Assembly (NCBI GenBank): GCA_030635415.1
Contig: DAOVYW010000063.1
Span: 1-10,659 of the forward strand
Length of the DNA stretch: 10,659 nucleotides
Direction of reading: 5' to 3'
Source: Candidatus Firestoneibacteriota bacterium
GTDB taxonomy: Bacteria > Oederibacteriota > JAAXVQ01 > JAUVAV01
Shown here: positions 7,422 to 10,659 of the stretch, in pieces
Layout: each line of letters begins with the position of its first letter
Numbering within the stretch: position 1 is the stretch's first letter
The notes under the pieces: generated by a model
Databases searched by the model: none
The model's input: only the letters and a program-made list of their open reading frames with translations
What the model was told of the DNA's origin: nothing
Translations under genes and position numbers: made by a program

Positions 7422-7676
7422 CCATGAATCTGAATTTCAAAGCTTTTTCTGGACTCCGATTTTCACTGGCGTGGCGGACAATAGCTAAAAGCGACTAAAT
7501 GCTCAGGCCCCTACGTCCCGTAAGTGGTATACATAATGGGAGCGGTCACCCAAAGGCATTTTCAGCCAGATTCCGTGAGTTTGTCATCCTCTGGAGTATG
7601 GTGTAATTCAGAGGGGGCATGACCAGAGAGGTCAAACGAACTGCCCAGCAACAGTCCTCCGATAACAAGGATCGAT

Positions 7677-8996
7677 ATGTTAAAAGAAGCGAGAGCAAGA
7701 ATCAAAATCAACAAACTTTTGGAAGATGCCGGATGGCGCTTTTTTGATTCCAGTCAAGGCCGGGCTAATATTGCTCTGGAAGTTAATGCCAAATTAAGCG
7801 AGCGGGCATTAAATGAGCTGGGGGAAGATTTTGAAAAAACCCAAAACGGCTTTATCGACTTTCTTCTTTTAGACAAAAACGGTTTTCCTTTTGTTGTTTT
7901 AGAGGCAAAGAAGGAAGATAAAAGTCCGCTGGACGGCAAGGAGCAAGCCAGACAATACGCGCAATCTTTAAACGTTCGCTTTGTGATTTTATCCAATGGA
8001 AATATCCATTATTTTTGGGATATTGAAACAGATAACCCTCATATTATCACGACCTTTCCCGCACAAGCTTCCATTCAGCATAAACAAGCCTTCACGCCCG
8101 ACCGGGATGCGCTTATTCGGGAAGAAGTCGGCAATGATTATATTGCCATCACTCAGAATCAGAATTACAACAAAGACCCGCAATGGCAGGATGAATCGCA
8201 GAGAGAAAAGTTTATCGAAAATAGCGGATTGCGTTTTTTGCGCGAGTATCAGAGGCGGGCGGTTCGTTCTATTCAAGATGCTGTGAAGCAAGGAAAGGAC
8301 CGGTTTCTGTTCGAAATGGCAACCGGCACAGGCAAAACACTGGTATCAGCAGCAGTGATTAAGCTGTTTTTACGCACAAGTAATGCTAAACGTGTATTAT
8401 TTCTGGTAGACCGTCTGGAATTGGAAGATCAGGCCAGGAGAAATTTTAAAGATTACCTTAAAAATGATTTTAAATGTGTGATTTATAAAGAGAATAAAGA
8501 CGATTGGATCAGGGCGGAAATCGTTGTTTCAACCGTACAGTCGTTGCTGTTTAATAATAAGTATAAAGACTTGTTCAGCCCGACGGATTTTGATCTGGTG
8601 ATCTCTGATGAAGCACATAGGTCAATCGGCGGCAATAGCCGCGCGGTTTTTGAATATTTTATCGGGTATAAACTGGGACTAACCGCAACCCCGAAAAATT
8701 ATCTTAAAAATGTGGATATGAAGCATCTTGCCAATAGTGATCCGCGGGCTTTAGAACAAAGGCAATTATTGGATACTTATACTACCTTTGGCTGCCTGGA
8801 CAGTGATCCGACCTTTCGCTATTCTTTGCTGGCCGGGGTTCGCGAGGGCTATTTAATCAATCCGATCACAATCGATGCCAGAACGGAAATCACAACCCAA
8901 TTATTATCTGATAAAGGCTATGCTGTTGTCATGGCCAATGAGGAAGGCGGGGAAGAGGAAAGAAAAATGGAGGAAGAATCCTATGAAACAAAATGA
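7677..8996 (+). CDS. hsdR: Type I restriction enzyme R subunit, C-terminally truncated
   Basis: A 439-residue protein matching the N-terminal half of type I HsdR, the ATP-driven DNA translocase/endonuclease of HsdRMS complexes. Seen: a PD-(D/E)xK nuclease (D61, E76-A-K78, then Q90-x3-Y94), helicase motif I ATGTGKT (215-221), motif Ia LVDR (243-246), motif II DEAH (311-314) and motif III TAT (336-338). The protein then enters the linker region (TTQLLSDKGYAVV, 406-418) and stops in a Glu-rich tail. Helicase motifs IV-VI and the C-terminal HsdM-binding part are absent; full R subunits have roughly 800-1000 residues. No hsdM or hsdS lies upstream in the window. It starts at ATG 7677 after a weak AAGG (7667-7670). 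Its last 14 bases overlap the TIR-STAND gene. G+C is moderate (24 of 60 in 8401-8460). It is probably a remnant that could not translocate; residual function cannot be excluded. Confidence 0.88.
   Translation: MLKEARARIKINKLLEDAGWRFFDSSQGRANIALEVNAKLSERALNELGEDFEKTQNGFIDFLLLDKNGFPFVVLEAKKEDKSPLDGKEQARQYAQSLNVRFVILSNGNIHYFWDIETDNPHIITTFPAQASIQHKQAFTPDRDALIREEVGNDYIAITQNQNYNKDPQWQDESQREKFIENSGLRFLREYQRRAVRSIQDAVKQGKDRFLFEMATGTGKTLVSAAVIKLFLRTSNAKRVLFLVDRLELEDQARRNFKDYLKNDFKCVIYKENKDDWIRAEIVVSTVQSLLFNNKYKDLFSPTDFDLVISDEAHRSIGGNSRAVFEYFIGYKLGLTATPKNYLKNVDMKHLANSDPRALEQRQLLDTYTTFGCLDSDPTFRYSLLAGVREGYLINPITIDARTEITTQLLSDKGYAVVMANEEGGEEERKMEEESYETK
8969..8976 (+). promoter_or_regulatory. Ribosome binding site of the TIR-STAND gene inside the hsdR tail
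   Basis: GGAGGAAG lies 6 bases before ATG 8983, in a frame where it also encodes Glu residues of the hsdR tail. It decides the start: the same reading frame is open further upstream (an ATG at 8875), but that extension runs through hsdR-coding DNA and the TIR fold begins directly after 8983. Confidence 0.65.
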
Positions 8997-10503
8997 AAAA
9001 TTAAAGCTTTTTATTGGCTATTCGCATCTTGACGAGGGATATATCGATGAGTTCAGAAAACATATTGCCCCATTAAAAAATAATGGCTTAATAGAAGATT
9101 GGTATGACCGAAAAATAATAGCAGGTCAAGACTTTCAAGATAATATAGATAATAATTTGGAAAATGCAGATATTATTTGTTTGTTTTTTTCTGCAAACTT
9201 TCTTTCATCATCCGCTTGTATAAAAGAAAAAAAGAACGCTTTAAAATTAAGGAAAAAGAAAGGGGTTGCAGTTATCCCAGTTATTTTATCCGCATGTGGA
9301 TGGTTAGATGACAAAGAAATTTCTTCATTGCTGGTTTTACCTATCGACGGCAAGCCGGTTTCAGGCATTGCAGATTCCAACACCGCTTGGCATGATGTGT
9401 ATATTGGAATTAAAGGGGTAATTGAAAAAGAGATTAAAATTAAACAACTAATAATTACAGAACAGTTTTCATCTTTTCTACAAAACACAGAGTTATTAGC
9501 AAAAGCCCATTCCCAAAAAGAGAAAGTCCTTTTGGATGACATTTTTGTCTATCCCGAATTAGAAAAATATGATGATTTAAGAGAATACGAGAAAAAAGAT
9601 AGCGCAGAGAAATTAATAGAAGATTTTTATGATTATCCGAAAATTCTTGTAGCAGGAGAAGACCAGTCAGGAAAAACAAGCTTATGTAAGAAAATATTTG
9701 TCGAGCTACGAAAGAAAAACTTTGTTCCCCTATATATCTCTTATATCTCTGATAAAACTAATCCGTATCAAGGAAAGATAGAAAATAAAATATCAAAAGC
9801 ATATCAAGAACAATACGGGATACTTCCAACAGAGGAAATTGACAAGCGGAAGATAGTTCCGATCATAGATGATTTCCACTTTGCTAAAAGCAAGGAAAAA
9901 CATATACATGATTTATCCTCATATGATCATCAGATTGTTGTTGTTGATGATATTTATAGCTTGAATTTTAAAGATGAGAATCTTATTAAATCTTTTACTC
10001 ACTTTAAAATAAAAGAATTTATCCCATCATTAAGAAATGAATTGATTAAGAAATGGACACACCTAACAGATAAAAAGAACGATGTTAGTCATAACGAAAA
10101 TGAGATATACAGGAATATTGACAATACAACGGAATTGGTTAATACCGCATTAGGCAAGGTTATTGGTAGTGGTATTATGCCCGCGCATCCTTTTTTTATT
10201 CTATCTGTCATTAGTGCTTCTGAAACTTTTGGAAAGCCACTTGACCAAGAAATTACTTCACAAGGGTACTGTTATCAGGCTTTTATATACATGTATTTGA
10301 GAAAACAAGGAGTGAAAAACGATGAAATAGATACGTATATCAATTTTCTTACTAAGTTTGCCTTCTTTTTTTATAACGAGAAAAAGGATGAACTTTCAAT
10401 AGATGATTTTAACTGCTTTATGGAGTCATATTTGGATAAATATAATTTTCCGATAAAACAAGAAACACTATTGAAGAATTTACAGCAAGAGTCTGTAATA
10501 TAA
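8983..10503 (+). CDS. TIR-STAND NTPase defence protein, probably C-terminally truncated
   Basis: A 506-residue protein. The N-terminal TIR domain (about 7-150) opens with LKLFIGYSH (7-15), then has GLIEDWYDRKIIAGQ (35-49), NADIICLFFSANFLSS (61-76), a C79-x2-E82 pair whose Glu sits at the NADase catalytic position of bacterial TIRs, and AVIPVILSACGW (96-107). A STAND/NACHT-like NTPase follows (about 200-410): Walker A GEDQSGKT (225-232), Walker B IVPIIDDFH (291-299), VVVDD (319-323), then IKEFIPSLRNELIKKW (343-358) and HPFFILSVIS (402-411). In known TIR-STAND immune proteins the C-terminus senses an invader, the STAND part oligomerises and TIR depletes NAD+. Here the protein stops at about residue 506, where an IS256-type end begins, so the sensor part is probably lost. 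It is much richer in A+T than its neighbours (15 G+C of 60 in 9541-9600), which suggests transfer. Start choice rests on the GGAGGAAG site. Confidence 0.87.
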   Translation: MKQNEKLKLFIGYSHLDEGYIDEFRKHIAPLKNNGLIEDWYDRKIIAGQDFQDNIDNNLENADIICLFFSANFLSSSACIKEKKNALKLRKKKGVAVIPVILSACGWLDDKEISSLLVLPIDGKPVSGIADSNTAWHDVYIGIKGVIEKEIKIKQLIITEQFSSFLQNTELLAKAHSQKEKVLLDDIFVYPELEKYDDLREYEKKDSAEKLIEDFYDYPKILVAGEDQSGKTSLCKKIFVELRKKNFVPLYISYISDKTNPYQGKIENKISKAYQEQYGILPTEEIDKRKIVPIIDDFHFAKSKEKHIHDLSSYDHQIVVVDDIYSLNFKDENLIKSFTHFKIKEFIPSLRNELIKKWTHLTDKKNDVSHNENEIYRNIDNTTELVNTALGKVIGSGIMPAHPFFILSVISASETFGKPLDQEITSQGYCYQAFIYMYLRKQGVKNDEIDTYINFLTKFAFFFYNEKKDELSIDDFNCFMESYLDKYNFPIKQETLLKNLQQESVI

Positions 10504-10659
10504 TTTGTGTAAACAGCTATACTCCGAGAAGTTAGAATAAGCGCTATAAAAAAAACGGAGGGAAATATTATGGCTGTGAGAGATGAGATTTTAGAAGAAC
10601 TAATGCGAGACTACAAAAATCCAGAGGACCTGCTAGGTGAAAATGGTATTATCAAGCAA
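10501..10659 (+). mobile_element. Left end of an IS256-family (Mutator-type) insertion sequence, partial
   Basis: The DNA from about 10501 carries TAATTTGTGTAAAC (10501-10514), which resembles the TTTGTGTAAAC-type terminal repeats of some IS256-family elements, then a short leader and a transposase start at 10570. The exact left boundary is uncertain by several bases, because the right end and target duplication lie outside the window. It abuts the stop codon of the TIR-STAND gene. Confidence 0.6.
10570..10659 (+). CDS. IS256-family transposase, N-terminal 30 codons (runs off the window)
   Basis: ATG 10570 follows GGAGGG (10557-10562) and opens a frame that stays open to the window edge. The translation reads MAVRDEILEELMRDYK, then NPEDLLGENGIIKQ. 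This matches the well-known start of Mutator/IS256 transposases (EvLeELl..-x-PEDLLGenGLlKQL), a DDE transposase that moves the element by cut-and-paste through a circular intermediate. Only the N-terminal segment, ahead of the DDE catalytic core, is in the window, so intactness cannot be judged. Confidence 0.85.
   Translation, partial: MAVRDEILEELMRDYKNPEDLLGENGIIKQ

Larger units (their letters stand above)
7333..7514. repeat. MITE-like inverted-repeat element
   Basis: The left part has GTAGGGGC (7333-7340), and 25 bases later TGAGCATTTAG (7366-7376). The right part has the exact reverse complements CTAAATGCTCA (7495-7505) and GCCCCTAC (7507-7514), one base apart. The ends therefore form a two-block inverted repeat around a core of about 120 bases. 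The left arm differs from the right by an inserted stretch that includes half of a perfect palindrome. No transposase is encoded. This is consistent with a small non-autonomous mobile element or a dispersed intergenic repeat. Confidence 0.5.
7292..7676. other. Repeat-rich spacer (385 bases) before the accessory region
   Basis: No gene is supported in this spacer. It holds a 22-base perfect palindrome (7336-7357), a MITE-like inverted-repeat element (7333-7514) with an inner hairpin (7402-7421), and then about 160 bases leading to hsdR with a small hairpin CCTCTG/CAGAGG (7588-7593 with 7609-7614). It marks the border between core-type genes and the defence-type genes to the right. Confidence 0.6.

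Noticed and set aside
7536..7622. Possible 28-codon small gene before hsdR
   Set aside because: It has no ribosome binding site and no recognisable product, and it covers the CCTCTG/CAGAGG hairpin. It is likely chance.
8875..8982. Upstream extension of the TIR-STAND gene to an ATG at 8875
   Set aside because: The added 36 residues come from DNA that encodes hsdR in another frame and show no domain. A good ribosome binding site precedes ATG 8983, and the TIR fold begins directly there.
9135..9542. Open frame of 135 codons on the minus strand opposite the TIR domain
   Set aside because: It lies wholly inside the TIR coding region, and its translation shows only hydrophobic runs complementary to TIR codons.
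1..10659. CRISPR array, tRNA or rRNA genes
   Set aside because: No regularly spaced direct repeats of 24-40 bases, no tRNA cloverleaf signature and no conserved rRNA stretch were seen on either strand by eye.

Overview
The window looks like chromosome (or a metagenome contig) of a diderm, probably uncultivated, bacterium. The evidence for an outer membrane is a PorV/PorQ-type beta-barrel protein carrying a C-terminal OmpA peptidoglycan-binding domain and a short lipoprotein with a lipobox. PorV-type barrels are common in FCB-group bacteria and in candidate phyla such as Elusimicrobiota, Omnitrophota and WOR-type lineages. I cannot place the organism more exactly without a search.

Left part (1-1998): a minus-strand, membrane-anchored phospholipase D superfamily protein (188-1675, GTG start) with an intact first HKD motif and a second one lacking its Asp. 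It is divergent from the next gene across a 323-base intergenic region that holds a candidate promoter, a short imperfect tandem repeat and a hairpin.

Middle part (1999-7291): a plus-strand run of closely spaced genes. They encode a PorV-like barrel/FlgD-like Ig/OmpA fusion, the bifunctional NAD(P)H-hydrate repair enzyme Nnr (TTG start), a two-CBS-domain protein, a small lipoprotein that overlaps the CBS gene by one base, a strong hairpin terminator, and a membrane-anchored TPR protein (GTG start). This looks like ordinary core genome: envelope scaffold plus metabolite repair and signalling.

Right part (7292-10659): an accessory, defence-type region. A 385-base spacer carries palindromes and a MITE-like inverted repeat. 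It is followed by an orphan type I restriction HsdR that stops after its nuclease and first helicase domain. A TIR-STAND gene overlaps the hsdR end by 14 bases, using a start codon and ribosome binding site embedded in the hsdR tail. Base composition falls sharply at this point. The TIR-STAND protein ends exactly where an IS256-family element begins, so it has probably lost its C-terminal sensor part. The first 30 codons of the IS256 transposase reach the window edge. The most notable feature is therefore a nested set of breakpoints: hsdR cut by a TIR-STAND immune gene, which is in turn cut by an insertion sequence.
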